Shown here one piece after another: positions 17,988 through 26,306 of a stretch of 64,000 nt of DNA. How positions within the stretch are numbered: the stretch's first letter is position 1; each line of letters opens with the position of its first letter. This DNA comes from Candidatus Krumholzibacteriota bacterium (GTDB lineage Bacteria; Krumholzibacteriota; Krumholzibacteriia; JACNKJ01): positions 34,906 to 98,905 of the forward strand of contig JAFGBK010000052.1 of the NCBI GenBank assembly GCA_016933175.1, read 5' to 3'. The position numbers and the translations under genes are program-made. The notes below the pieces were generated by a model, which was not told the origin of the DNA, searched no databases, and saw only the letters and a list, made by a program, of their open reading frames with translations.

Positions 17988-18014
17988 AAAAACCCCGCCG
18001 CCGAAGCGACGGGG
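17988..18014 (-). terminator. Intrinsic terminator after tRNA-Gly
   Basis: CCCCGTCGC pairs with GCGGCGGGG (one mismatch) around TTCG, then TTTTT (17992-17988). It separates tRNA-Gly from the tRNA-Cys/Leu promoter. Confidence 0.88.
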
Positions 18015-18020
18015 CCCGGG

Positions 18021-18092
18021 AGCGGGAAACGGGATTTGAACCCGCGACCCCCACCTTGGCAAGGTGGTGCTCTACCACTGAGCTATTCCCGC
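18021..18092 (-). tRNA. tRNA-Gly (GCC)
   Basis: A 72-nt tRNA: acceptor GCGGGAA/TTCCCGC, anticodon loop TTGCCAA (GCC), T-arm GGTTCAAATCC, discriminator U73 as usual for bacterial Gly. CCA is not encoded. Confidence 0.96.
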
Positions 18093-18104
18093 AAGCGCCT
18101 CTAC

Positions 18105-18132
18105 CAGTAAGACATGGGCCGTGGAAAGTCAA
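18105..18132 (-). promoter_or_regulatory. Promoter of tRNA-Gly
   Basis: TTGACT (18132-18127), 16-base spacer, TTACTG (18110-18105). The -35 box overlaps the end of glgA (stop at 18129-18131). Confidence 0.5.
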
Positions 18133-19673
18133 GCCCCCCGGGCGGCCGCGAGGTGCAGCTCCTCCAGCAGCGGCCGGGCCTGCTCGGGTCGGCCCTGCCG
18201 TCGCAGGCGGGCCACCTGGTAGAGCTTCTCGTAGGCGGCGGCCGAGGCGTCCCAGCTGAAGTCGAGGGCCATGGCCCGCCGCCTCAGGGCGGAGAAGGCG
18301 TCGCGCCGGCCGAAGAAGGCGATGGCCCGCCCCAGGGCCGCCAGCAGGGCCTCGGGCTCGTAGTCCGTGAAGCCGAAGCCCGTGCCCCGCGCGCCTTCCG
18401 CGTCCACCTCCGTCACCGTATCGGCCAGGCCGCCCGTGTAGCGTACCACGGGGATGGTGCCGTAGCGCAGGCTGTACATCTGGTTGAGACCGCAGGGCTC
18501 GTAGCGGCTGGGCATGAGGAAGAAGTCGGCGCCGGCCTCGATCTGGTGGGCCAGGGCGTTGTCGAAGGTGAGAAACACGGCGAGGCGAGCGGGCCAGCGC
18601 TCCGCGTACTCCGCGAAGGCGGCCTCCATCTCCTTCTCGCCCGTGCCCAGGACGACCATCTGCAGCGGGAGGCTCATGATCCGCTCCATGACGGGCGGCA
18701 GCAGGTCGAAGCCCTTCTGGCCCACCAGGCGCGAGATGATCCCCACCAGGGGCAGGCCGGGGCGGTACTCGAGTCCCGCCCGCGCCAGCAGGGCGATCTT
18801 GTTGACCTCCTTGCCCGAGTCGGGGTCCCGGGCATCGTAGCCCACCTCGATGAGGGGATCGTGCTCCGGCGACCAGACCTCCGGGTCGATGCCGTTGAGG
18901 ATGCCCACCAGGTCGCCGCCGCGCTGGCGCAGAACTCCTTCCAGCCCGCAGCCCAGCTCGGGATCCGTGATCTCCCGGGCGTAGCGCGGGCTCACGGTGG
19001 TCACCAGGTCCGCGTGGTGGATCCCCGCCTTCATGAAGTTCACGCGGCCCCAGTACTCGAAGGGGCTTCCCGGCCGGAACTCCGCCCGGGAGATGCCGGC
19101 CAGGTCCAGGATCCCTGGCTCGTAGAGCCCCTGGTAGGCCAGATTGTGGATGCTGTAGATGGTGGCGCAGCCCTCCAGGGCCGGGCGGTGGCGCCAGAAG
19201 CGCTCTAGGAGGGCCGGGATCATGCCGGTGTGGTAGTCGTTGCAATGGACGATGTCGACGCCGATGTCCAGGCGGTCCAGGGACTCCAGCACCGCCAGGG
19301 AGAAGAAGAGGAAGCGTTCGCCGTCGTCGTCGTAGGCCAGGCCCGTCTCGGGATCCGTGTAGAGGCCGGGTCGGTCGAAGTAGCCCGGCGCGTCCACGAA
19401 ATAGACGCGCAGGTCCCCGCCGCCGGCCAGGCGCAGGAGCCGGAAGGAGGCGGCCGGCCGCCCGCCGAAGAAGGGCACGCGGGCCTCGAGGACCGGGTCC
19501 AGCGCCCGCGCCGGCGCGTCCACGGCGGCGTACAACGGCAGGAACAGGCTGGGCTGATGCCCGTGCGCGGCGAGAGCGCGGGGCAGGGCGCCGGCGACGT
19601 CGGCCAGGCCGCCCGCCTTGGCCCAGGGCACGGCCTCGGCGGCGATGAAGGCCGGTCGGACAGGAGCGCTCAC
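18129..19673 (-). CDS. glgA: Glycogen synthase (ADP-glucose type)
   Basis: A 514-residue GT5 enzyme extending alpha-1,4-glucan from ADP-glucose. The N-terminal KxGGL nucleotide site is the AKAGGLADV segment. The body has VDIVHCNDYHTGMIP and GIISRLVGQKGFDLL, and the C-terminal acid motif region reads PSRYEPCGLNQMYSLRYGT. It is slightly longer than the common 475-480 residues. GTG 19673 overlaps the galT stop (GTGA) with GGAG upstream. The galT-glgA pair suggests sugar-phosphate flow into glycogen. No glgC or glgB is in the window. Confidence 0.93.
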   Translation of the reverse strand: MSAPVRPAFIAAEAVPWAKAGGLADVAGALPRALAAHGHQPSLFLPLYAAVDAPARALDPVLEARVPFFGGRPAASFRLLRLAGGGDLRVYFVDAPGYFDRPGLYTDPETGLAYDDDGERFLFFSLAVLESLDRLDIGVDIVHCNDYHTGMIPALLERFWRHRPALEGCATIYSIHNLAYQGLYEPGILDLAGISRAEFRPGSPFEYWGRVNFMKAGIHHADLVTTVSPRYAREITDPELGCGLEGVLRQRGGDLVGILNGIDPEVWSPEHDPLIEVGYDARDPDSGKEVNKIALLARAGLEYRPGLPLVGIISRLVGQKGFDLLPPVMERIMSLPLQMVVLGTGEKEMEAAFAEYAERWPARLAVFLTFDNALAHQIEAGADFFLMPSRYEPCGLNQMYSLRYGTIPVVRYTGGLADTVTEVDAEGARGTGFGFTDYEPEALLAALGRAIAFFGRRDAFSALRRRAMALDFSWDASAAAYEKLYQVARLRRQGRPEQARPLLEELHLAAARGA

Positions 19674-20689
19674 GGCGGCTCCGTCGGAACGGGATCCAGG
19701 CGCAGCTCGCGCAGGTACTCGGCGGCTTCCTCGGGCGGCGTCGGGTTGATATAGAAGCCGCTGCCCCACTCGAAGCCCGCCACCTTGGTCACCTTGGGCA
19801 TGATCTCGATGTGCCAGTGGAAGTACCAATCGCGGCGGTCGTTCACGGGCGCCGTGTGGATGGCGTAGTTGTAGGCCGGACCGTCGAGGGCCACGTCCAG
19901 CTTGCGCAGGACGGTGCTCAGGATCGCGGCGAAGTGGCGGCGCTGCTCGGCGTCGATGCCCGCGAAGTGGGACGCATGGCTCTTGGGCAGGATCCAGGTC
20001 TCGAAGGGGAAGCGCGCGGCGAAGGGCGCCAGAGCCGCGAAGTGGGGATTCTCCGCCACCACGCGGCGCCCGTCCCAGAGTTCCTGGTCGAGGATGTCGC
20101 AGAAGATGCAGCGCTCCTTGGCCTGGAAGTGCCGCGCGGTGCCGTCCAGCTCCTCGATGACGCGCTTGGGCACGATGGGCGTCGCGATGAGCTGGGTGTG
20201 CGAGTGCTCGAGGCTCGCGCCAGCCTCCTCGCCCTGGTTCTTGAACAGGAGCAGGTAGCGGAAGCGCTGATCCTGCTGGAGGTCGTTGAGGCGGCTCTGG
20301 TAGGCGAGAAGCAGCTCGTCGAGTTCGCCCACGGAGAAGTCGGACAGGGTGCGGTCGTGGCGCGGGGTCTCGATGATGACCTCGTGGGCGCCGATGCCGT
20401 TCATCATGTCGTAGAGGCCCACGCCCTTCGGCCGCAGGGGCCCCTCCACCACCAGGGCCGGGAACTTGTTGGGGACGACGCGGACGCGCCAGCCGGGGCT
20501 GTTGGGCTTGCCGCCGTCGCGGAAGGCGAGGATCTCCGGCGGCGTCTTGTCCTCGTTCCCCTCGCAGAAGGGACACAAGCCGCTGCGGGGCGTGGCTTCC
20601 CGCCGCCCGAAGTCCAGGGGGCGTTTTCCGCGCTCGGTGGAAATGACCACCCAGCGCCCGATGACGGGATCCTTGCGTAGCTCGGGCAT
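19670..20689 (-). CDS. galT: Galactose-1-phosphate uridylyltransferase family protein
   Basis: A 339-residue HIT-superfamily nucleotidyltransferase that swaps a sugar phosphate and a nucleotide through a uridylylated His. The N-terminus has the CPFC zinc pair (SGLCPFCEGNE), the middle has LEHSHTQLIATP (HxH catalytic motif; E. coli GalT has HPHGQ), and a second Cys pair is in CIFCD. The C-terminal half has HWHIEIMP. ADP-glucose phosphorylase is a related possibility, attractive because glgA follows directly. It starts 25 bases after the SPOR lipoprotein gene. Confidence 0.85.
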   Translation of the reverse strand: MPELRKDPVIGRWVVISTERGKRPLDFGRREATPRSGLCPFCEGNEDKTPPEILAFRDGGKPNSPGWRVRVVPNKFPALVVEGPLRPKGVGLYDMMNGIGAHEVIIETPRHDRTLSDFSVGELDELLLAYQSRLNDLQQDQRFRYLLLFKNQGEEAGASLEHSHTQLIATPIVPKRVIEELDGTARHFQAKERCIFCDILDQELWDGRRVVAENPHFAALAPFAARFPFETWILPKSHASHFAGIDAEQRRHFAAILSTVLRKLDVALDGPAYNYAIHTAPVNDRRDWYFHWHIEIMPKVTKVAGFEWGSGFYINPTPPEEAAEYLRELRLDPVPTEPP

Positions 20690-20714
20690 GCCCTCGCGAT
20701 GTCTCCGGTGACGG

Positions 20715-21239
20715 CTAGTACTCGAAGATCCAGGCGTCCTCGTAACCCAGCGCGACCACGTCGCGCCTCAGGTCGACCGCGTCCTCGCGATCGACGAAGC
20801 CCCCCACCAGGACCTTGTAGTAGGGCTCCACGTACTCGACGCGGACGCGCTCATCAAGACGCGCGGCGGCGGCGCGGGCCGTCTCCTCGGCGCTGGCGCG
20901 GGTGCTGCCGGCGAAGATCTGCACCCAGTAGAGCGGGCCGTCGATCTCGGCGGCAGGCGGCGCGGTCTGCACCGGCGCCGGCGTCGTCGTCGCGGGGGCG
21001 GGTTCGGCTTCCTCCTCGATGACGGGCAGGTCGGCCTCGGCCGGCGCCGTCTCGGCGGCGGCAGCCTCGTCCGCCAGCGGCGGCGCCTCCTCGATCAGGA
21101 AGTCGTAGCTCAAGGTATCGGGCGCCGCCTCGACGGCCGCCTCGGGCTCGAGCCAGGGATCGTTCCGCACCGGTTCCTTGGGGCTGCAGCCGACCAGCAG
21201 GGAGAGTGCGAGCAGGATCAGGAGCGCGCGCTTCGTCAT
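20715..21239 (-). CDS. SPOR-domain lipoprotein
   Basis: A 174-residue envelope protein. A hydrophobic signal peptide ends in the lipobox LVGC, so it should be lipid-anchored. A low-complexity Glu/Ala/Pro linker (about 30-95) spans the periplasm. The last 70 residues (LYWVQIFAGSTRASAEETAR to YKVLVGGFVDREDA) form a SPOR domain, which binds denuded peptidoglycan glycan strands at division sites. ATG 21239 has GGGAG upstream and its own promoter candidate. No catalytic domain is present. Confidence 0.85.
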   Translation of the reverse strand: MTKRALLILLALSLLVGCSPKEPVRNDPWLEPEAAVEAAPDTLSYDFLIEEAPPLADEAAAAETAPAEADLPVIEEEAEPAPATTTPAPVQTAPPAAEIDGPLYWVQIFAGSTRASAEETARAAAARLDERVRVEYVEPYYKVLVGGFVDREDAVDLRRDVVALGYEDAWIFEY

Positions 21240-21267
21240 CTTCGACTCCCTTCGCCAAAGCGGCGGC

Positions 21268-21296
21268 AGGATAGCAGGCGGCGCCCCATCCGGCAA
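21268..21296 (-). promoter_or_regulatory. Promoter candidate for the SPOR lipoprotein-galT-glgA unit
   Basis: TTGCCG (21296-21291), 17-base spacer, TATCCT (21273-21268). Transcription would begin about 25 bases before the lipoprotein ATG. Confidence 0.5.
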
Positions 21297-21299
21297 CAG

Positions 21300-22553
21300 T
21301 TAAGGACGGGCACCCAGGCGCGCGTAGAGGGTGAGGGTCTCGGCGAGGATGCGGTCGGGATGGAAGCGGCGCCGTGCCTCGGCGTGGGCCCTCTCGCCGC
21401 GCCGTCGGCGCTCCTGTGGCGCGCCGGCCCAGTCGTCCAGGCAGGCGGCCAGGGCGTCCGCGTCACCGGCGTCGAAGAGCCAACCCGTCTCGCCCTCGGC
21501 GACCAGCTCCGGCGTGCCGCCCAGGCGGCTGGCGAGCACCGGCCGTCCCAGCGCCAGGGACTCCAGCACGGACAGGGGCGCGTTCTCGTACCACTCGCTG
21601 GGCAGGACGGTGGCGTCGGCCGCGGCCAGCAGAGCCGGGATCTCGTCGCGAGGCCGGCGTCCCAGGAAGCGCACCCGATCGCCGAGGGCCAGCTCGCCGG
21701 CCAGGCGGCGCAGGGGCCCCTCCTCGGGACCGTCGCCCACCAGGGCGAGGCGCAGGGGACGGCGGGCGCGGGACACGGCGGTCAGCAGCGTGGCCAGCCC
21801 CTTCTCGTAGCTGAGCCGCCCCACCCAGAGCAGCTCCGGCGCCTCTCTGGCGGGCGGCGGCGCGTAGGCCCGGGCCAGGGTGGCCGCGTCCAGGGGCAGC
21901 GCGTTGGCCAGGTGGACGATGCGGCCGGGATCAAGGCCGGTGGCGACCAGCTTGCCCCGCAGGAAGCGGCTCGGCGCGGTGAACAGGGTCACGCCGCGCT
22001 CGTAGCTGCGCAGGGCGCGGTGGAGAAGGGCCTCGCTGAAGAGGACGGCGCTCTCGGCCAGGCTGCCGCCCTTGCAGCGGTGGCGGAGCAGAGGCAGGGG
22101 CAGGCGGCCCAGGCACTCCTCGCAGACGCCCCCGTCGCGGAGGAAGGTGTAGACGGGGCAGGCCAGCTTGTAGTCGTGCAGGGTCAGCAGTACGGGGACC
22201 TTCCGCGCCCGCGCCGGCGCCAGGATGGCCGGCGTGAGCTGGTGGTAGATGTTGTGCGCATGGATCAAGTCGGGCCGCCAGCGGTCCAGGAGGCGCGCCA
22301 TGCCGCGCCGGGCGCGCAGTCCGTAGATGGTGCGCAGGGCCTCGGTGGCCTTGCGGGCCGCGCTGCGCCGGGCGTGGTAGTCCACGGCCGGCGGGAAGCA
22401 GTCGTCGTCCGGGCCGGTCGGGTTGCGCGGGTCCTGCATGCCGAACAGGCGCACCTCGTGGCCCGCCGCGCCCAGCTGTTCGGCCAGGCCCAGGCAGACG
22501 ATCTCCGCGCCTCCCTTGGGATAGAGGAACTTGTTCACCTGGAGCACGCGCAT
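21300..22553 (-). CDS. Group 1/4 glycosyltransferase
   Basis: A 417-residue GT-B enzyme of the GT4 type. MRVLQVNKFLYPKGGAEIVC is the typical N-terminus, with HAHNIYHQLTPAIL and LTLHDYKLACPVYTF in the acceptor domain. A CEECLGRLP...HRCKGGS Cys segment follows, as in several capsule GT4 proteins. The donor domain has ELLWVGRLSYEKGL and the EX7E-type ENAPLSVLESLALGRPVLAS. Its ATG overlaps the stop codon of the upstream glycosyltransferase by one base (TGATG). Confidence 0.9.
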   Translation of the reverse strand: MRVLQVNKFLYPKGGAEIVCLGLAEQLGAAGHEVRLFGMQDPRNPTGPDDDCFPPAVDYHARRSAARKATEALRTIYGLRARRGMARLLDRWRPDLIHAHNIYHQLTPAILAPARARKVPVLLTLHDYKLACPVYTFLRDGGVCEECLGRLPLPLLRHRCKGGSLAESAVLFSEALLHRALRSYERGVTLFTAPSRFLRGKLVATGLDPGRIVHLANALPLDAATLARAYAPPPAREAPELLWVGRLSYEKGLATLLTAVSRARRPLRLALVGDGPEEGPLRRLAGELALGDRVRFLGRRPRDEIPALLAAADATVLPSEWYENAPLSVLESLALGRPVLASRLGGTPELVAEGETGWLFDAGDADALAACLDDWAGAPQERRRRGERAHAEARRRFHPDRILAETLTLYARLGARP

Positions 22554-23635
22554 CAGGGCGCCCCCAGATGGGAGGCCAGCCGCGCATAGCGTTCCGCAAA
22601 GCGCGCGGGATGGTGCTCCGCGGCGACGGCCCTCGCCTTGGCGTCCCGCTGCACCGCCGCGGGCGGAGCGGCGAGGAAGGCGTCCACCTGATCGACCCAG
22701 CCCGCGGGGTCCTCGCCGCCCAGGAGCAGACCACAGCCCGCCAGCAGGGCGGGCAGGGCGCCCCGGGGCGGCGCCGCCACGGGCACGCCGGCCGCGAGCG
22801 CCTCCAGGACGCTCAGGGGCAGCGCCTCCTCGGCGCTGGTGAGGATGAACAGGTCCATGCGCGCCAGCAGCGCCGGCACGTCGTCGCGCCTGCCCCAGAA
22901 GCGCACGCGGTCCGCGATGCCCAGATCCTCTGCCCGGCGGCGGAGAGCGGCCTCCTCGGGCCCGGCCCCCACCAGCCAGAGCTCGATCTCGCGGCGTCCC
23001 GCCAGGCGCGCGGCCAGGTCCAGCAGCAGATCCTGGCGTTTCTCCGGCCGCAGGGCGGCCACCGTGCCGAGGATGATGGGCCCGCCGTCTTCCCGCCGCG
23101 GACCGGGGCGGAGCCGCTCCCCGTCCACCGGGTTGGGCACCCTGACCCAGAAGCCCGGAGAGAGCCCCTCGCGGCGGCGCAAGCCATCCTCCTGCCAGGA
23201 GCCGAGGGTGACCAGGTTGGGAGAGAGACCCAGGAGGAGGCGATTGTAGGCCCGGAACGCCCGCAAGCCTCCCTGGGCGGAGCTGTGGACGGGCGACAGC
23301 ACGGGCAGGAAGCCGGCCAGGGCGGCGGCCAGGCGCCCCCAGAAGAGGCAGTCGTGGTGATCCTGAACGTAGAGCAGAGCGGCTCCGTCCCGGCGCAGGG
23401 CGACCAGGACGGCAAGCAGGGCGCGCGGGTGGCGCGTGCTGCCCAGACCGAGGGCCCGCGTGGGAATCCCCGCCTTCGCCAGCTCGCCGCCCACCGGTCC
23501 CGGTTCCTTGAGCAGCAGGAGGGACAGGGGCGTGCCCCGGTCCCTCAGCGCGAGCAGCAGCTGGGCCAGGACCCGCTCGCCGCCCCCCACCCGCAGGGTC
23601 GAGGCCAGGACCAGGATGCCGCCCGCCTCGCCCAT
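22553..23635 (-). CDS. Group 1/4 glycosyltransferase
   Basis: A 360-residue GT4-type enzyme. The N-terminus is ILVLASTLRVGGGERVLAQL. The donor half has ILGTVAALRPEKRQDLLLDL and the catalytic pair in EEALPLSVLEALAAGVPVAAP. It resembles capsule and exopolysaccharide glycosyltransferases. It starts four bases after the acetyltransferase gene and is coupled to the next glycosyltransferase, in a run of enzymes that would extend one repeat unit. Confidence 0.88.
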   Translation of the reverse strand: MGEAGGILVLASTLRVGGGERVLAQLLLALRDRGTPLSLLLLKEPGPVGGELAKAGIPTRALGLGSTRHPRALLAVLVALRRDGAALLYVQDHHDCLFWGRLAAALAGFLPVLSPVHSSAQGGLRAFRAYNRLLLGLSPNLVTLGSWQEDGLRRREGLSPGFWVRVPNPVDGERLRPGPRREDGGPIILGTVAALRPEKRQDLLLDLAARLAGRREIELWLVGAGPEEAALRRRAEDLGIADRVRFWGRRDDVPALLARMDLFILTSAEEALPLSVLEALAAGVPVAAPPRGALPALLAGCGLLLGGEDPAGWVDQVDAFLAAPPAAVQRDAKARAVAAEHHPARFAERYARLASHLGAP

Positions 23636-23639
23636 GGCC

Positions 23640-24284
23640 TCAGGCCGGCGGCTCGTAGGGCCGCTGCCGCAAGTCGACGACGCAGTCGATGTCGTAGATG
23701 GAACCGTGCACGCGCGCGGGATTGCCGTAGGCCACCGTCGCGGGCGGTATGTCCCGTGTCACGACGGCGCCGCTGCCGATCAGCGCCCGGGCGCCGATGC
23801 GTACCATGGGCACGATGGTGACGTTGACGCCGATCTGGGCGCCCGCCTCGATGATCGGGCCCTTCATGCACTCGCCGGACTGGGGGCAGCCGGGGTGCGG
23901 GTCGTTGGCGATGGTGACGCCGGGCGCCAGGAATGCGCCGTCGCCGATCTCCGTGAACTGGGCCACGTAGCAGTTGGCGTGGATCTTCACGTCGTCGCCG
24001 ATGACGCAGCCGTAGTCGATGACGGTGTTGTTCCAGACCGCGAAGCGGTCGCCGATGCGGTTCTCCTCGCGGATGACCACGTTGTGCCCGGTTTCCAGGC
24101 GCTCGCCGATGGTGGTGCCCTGGTAGATGACGGTACCCGAGCGCAGGTGGGCGCCGGGCGCGATGCGAAGCTCGAGGGCGACGTTCCGCCTGCCCGTCAG
24201 GTAGCCGAGCAGGACGTCAGGATCGACGTGGCGGGGATCGCCCAGGATCACGTGCGCGGGCAGGGAGAAACTCACGTCAGCCAC
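23640..24284 (-). CDS. WbpD/WlbB-like left-handed beta-helix acetyltransferase
   Basis: A 214-residue hexapeptide-repeat protein (LRSGTVIYQGTTIGERLETG, VIGDDVKIHANCYVAQF, IGARALIGSGAVVT). It is expected to act as a trimer that transfers acetyl from acetyl-CoA to an amino sugar. Its pairing with the upstream Gfo/Idh oxidoreductase suggests the 3-N-acetylation step of UDP-di-N-acetyl-glucuronate-type synthesis (WbpD/WlbB). GTG 24284 was chosen because AGGAGG lies six bases upstream. An unusual N-terminal extension (about 1-45) precedes the helix. Confidence 0.82.
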   Translation of the reverse strand: MADVSFSLPAHVILGDPRHVDPDVLLGYLTGRRNVALELRIAPGAHLRSGTVIYQGTTIGERLETGHNVVIREENRIGDRFAVWNNTVIDYGCVIGDDVKIHANCYVAQFTEIGDGAFLAPGVTIANDPHPGCPQSGECMKGPIIEAGAQIGVNVTIVPMVRIGARALIGSGAVVTRDIPPATVAYGNPARVHGSIYDIDCVVDLRQRPYEPPA

Positions 24285-24294
24285 GGGCCGCCTC

Positions 24295-25314
24295 CTAGAG
24301 ACCGTAATCGATGGCGGTTTCGCCGCCGCTGTCCCCCATGGAGCGGCAGGCGTGCTCCAGGGCGACGACCACCTGGTGGCCGTGCAGGAAGCTCGAGCGG
24401 CAGGGGGTGCCCTTGCGGATGCAGTCCAGGAAATGCGCCGTCTCCGCCTTGAGCGGCTCGCCGTCGGCCAGCTTGGGGATGCTGATGTCGCCGAAGCGGT
24501 AGGCGAGGTGGAATTCGCCGAAGGTGTCGTAGTGGCGGTGCACGTCGACGCCCTTGTCGTAGACGCGGATCTTCTCCAGCGTCGACACGTCGTCATAGAC
24601 CAGCATCTTCTTGGAGCCGACGACGGTGGTCTTGCGGATCTTGTTGGGATCCAGCCAGCTGACGTGCACGTGGGCCAGCTTGCCCTTGGGATAGCGGAAG
24701 GTCAGGAAGGCCACGTCCTCGATCTCGGGCTGGATGTAGTCGTGGCCCACCGCGTTGACGCGGTCCGGCACCGAGCCGAAGATGAAGTTGAAGATCGAGA
24801 TGTCGTGGGGCGCCAGGTCCCAGACGACGTTGATGTCGTCCTGGAAGAGGCCCAGGTTGACCCGGATGGTGCTGATGTACTGAACCTCGCCCAGCTCGCC
24901 GGCGTCGACCAGCTCCTTGATCTTCATTACGGCCGGCGAGTAGAGGAAGGTGTGCCCCACCATCCCCACCAGGCCCTTGGCCTCGGCCAGCTTGACCAGC
25001 TCCAGGCTCTCAGCCGCGTTGTGCGTCAGGGGCTTCTCGAGAAACACGTGCTTGCCGGCCTCCAGGGCCTCCTTGGCCAGCTTGTAGTGCGTCGTCACGG
25101 GGGTCGAGATGACGATGGCGTCCAGGCCGGGATCCTCGATCAGCTCCCGGTGGTCCTGGGTCGTCTCCAGGGCGGGGAAGAGCGTCTCCATGTGCTGGAG
25201 TCTCTCGCGCGACAGGTCGGCGACCTTGGTCACTCGCGTGTCCGGCTGACTGTAGAAGTTGCGGACGAGGTTGGGCCCCCAGTAACCGCAGCCGATGACT
25301 CCCAAGGTCAGCAT
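24295..25314 (-). CDS. Gfo/Idh/MocA oxidoreductase, WbpB/WlbA-like
   Basis: A 339-residue NAD(P)-dependent sugar oxidoreductase. The Rossmann motif is GVIGCGYWGPNLVRNF at the N-terminus, and the catalytic EKP is in FLEKPLTHN. The GMVGHTFLYSPAV and WDLAPHDISIFNF segments are typical of sugar-nucleotide 3-dehydrogenases such as WbpB/WlbA. With the following acetyltransferase, and the DegT aminotransferase at 34314, it would form a 3-oxidation, transamination, acetylation sequence. AGGAGG precedes the ATG. Confidence 0.85.
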   Translation of the reverse strand: MLTLGVIGCGYWGPNLVRNFYSQPDTRVTKVADLSRERLQHMETLFPALETTQDHRELIEDPGLDAIVISTPVTTHYKLAKEALEAGKHVFLEKPLTHNAAESLELVKLAEAKGLVGMVGHTFLYSPAVMKIKELVDAGELGEVQYISTIRVNLGLFQDDINVVWDLAPHDISIFNFIFGSVPDRVNAVGHDYIQPEIEDVAFLTFRYPKGKLAHVHVSWLDPNKIRKTTVVGSKKMLVYDDVSTLEKIRVYDKGVDVHRHYDTFGEFHLAYRFGDISIPKLADGEPLKAETAHFLDCIRKGTPCRSSFLHGHQVVVALEHACRSMGDSGGETAIDYGL

Positions 25315-25356
25315 CGCTTCCTCCTAAGGCCAGAAAAACAGAGAGCGTACCGCTCC

Positions 25357-25385
25357 TATGTAGGGGGGGCGTGCCCCGCTGTCAA
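25357..25385 (-). promoter_or_regulatory. Internal promoter candidate before the Gfo/Idh gene
   Basis: TTGACA (25385-25380), a 17-base spacer and TACATA (25362-25357). Just downstream lies a small hairpin GAGCG-GTA-CGCTC (25355-25343) followed by TTTTT (25338-25334), which could act as an early attenuator. Confidence 0.45.
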
Positions 25386-25399
25386 CCGAAAGTCGGCGC

Positions 25400-26128
25400 C
25401 TAGTAGCCTCCAACTCCGAAGAGGACCACGGGTACGGTTCGCAGGAGGATCTTGAGATCCAGCAGGAAGGACCAGTGCTCCAGGTAGTGGATGTCCAGCA
25501 TGACCATCTCGTCGAAGGGGACGCGGCTGCGCCCGCTCACCTGCCAGAGGCCCGTGATGCCGGGCTTGGCCAGGAGCCGCTGCTTGTGCCACTCCTGGTA
25601 GTGATCGAGCTCGTACTCGATGGGCGGCCGCGGGCCCACGAGGCTCATGTCCCCCTTCAGGACGTTGAACAGCTGCGGCAGCTCGTCCAGGCTGCTGCGC
25701 CGCAGGAAGCCGCCCACGCGTGTGATGCGCGGGTCGTTGGTCATCTTGAATGTCGAGCCGCTGCCCTGAAGCCCCCATCCGTTGATGAGTCGCGCGGAGT
25801 ACTGGCGGTGGATGGAGTCGTCGTTCCGGTGATGCATGGTCCGGAACTTGTAGAATTTGATGATCCGCCCGTGCTGGCCCAGGCGTCGCTGGGTGAAGAT
25901 CACGGGACCGGGCGAGGTGATGGCCACGGCGATGGCGACGACGAGGAAGACGGGCGACAGGAACGCGATGGCGACGGCAGCGGTCACCGCGTCGAACACG
26001 CGCTTGCGCAAGGCGCCTGCCTCGTAGATCTGATGATTGGGGTGGGGAGGTACCAGGGTCAGTCGGGGCCGCGTGGAAATCCGATACCCCTCCGCCGCGG
26101 AGCTGGCCAGGATCGAGGTCTTTTTCAA
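25400..26128 (-). CDS. Initiating sugar-phosphate transferase (WbaP/PglC/ExoY type)
   Basis: A 242-residue enzyme that would transfer a sugar-1-phosphate to undecaprenyl phosphate, the first step of a lipid-linked repeat unit. It has one hydrophobic re-entrant segment ([20 protein letters not shown]) followed by the conserved core: [49 protein letters not shown] and [13 protein letters not shown] 26128 is preferred as the start because GAGGAG lies seven bases upstream. An in-frame TTG at 26236 lies too close to the promoter. It is distinct from the second such enzyme at 33391. Confidence 0.9.
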   Translation of the reverse strand: MKKTSILASSAAEGYRISTRPRLTLVPPHPNHQIYEAGALRKRVFDAVTAAVAIAFLSPVFLVVAIAVAITSPGPVIFTQRRLGQHGRIIKFYKFRTMHHRNDDSIHRQYSARLINGWGLQGSGSTFKMTNDPRITRVGGFLRRSSLDELPQLFNVLKGDMSLVGPRPPIEYELDHYQEWHKQRLLAKPGITGLWQVSGRSRVPFDEMVMLDIHYLEHWSFLLDLKILLRTVPVVLFGVGGY

Positions 26129-26252
26129 GCTCGAACTCCTCGATGATGTGCTGAGATGTGATTCAAGCCTGACTAGAGCTTTAACAAGCGATCGATACGG
26201 CCTCCTCGCGGCTCCATTGTCATACGAGTGTTCCAACTCGCGACCATTCGCG

Positions 26253-26261
26253 ATTATATCA
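26253..26261 (-). promoter_or_regulatory. Extended -10 promoter of the sugar-transferase operon
   Basis: TGATATAAT is a perfect extended -10 (TGnTATAAT); a clear -35 is missing. The start site near 26246 gives a leader of about 118 nt before the preferred TTG start. Confidence 0.65.
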
Positions 26262-26306
26262 CAGGGTCGTCCGGGAAAACTAGTGGAAACAGGGCGCTTT
26301 TCGGTG

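Noticed and set aside
26129..26236. N-terminal extension of the first sugar transferase to TTG 26236
   Set aside because: It would start about 10 nt from the predicted transcription start, with no room for a ribosome-binding site; TTG 26128 has GAGGAG at seven bases.
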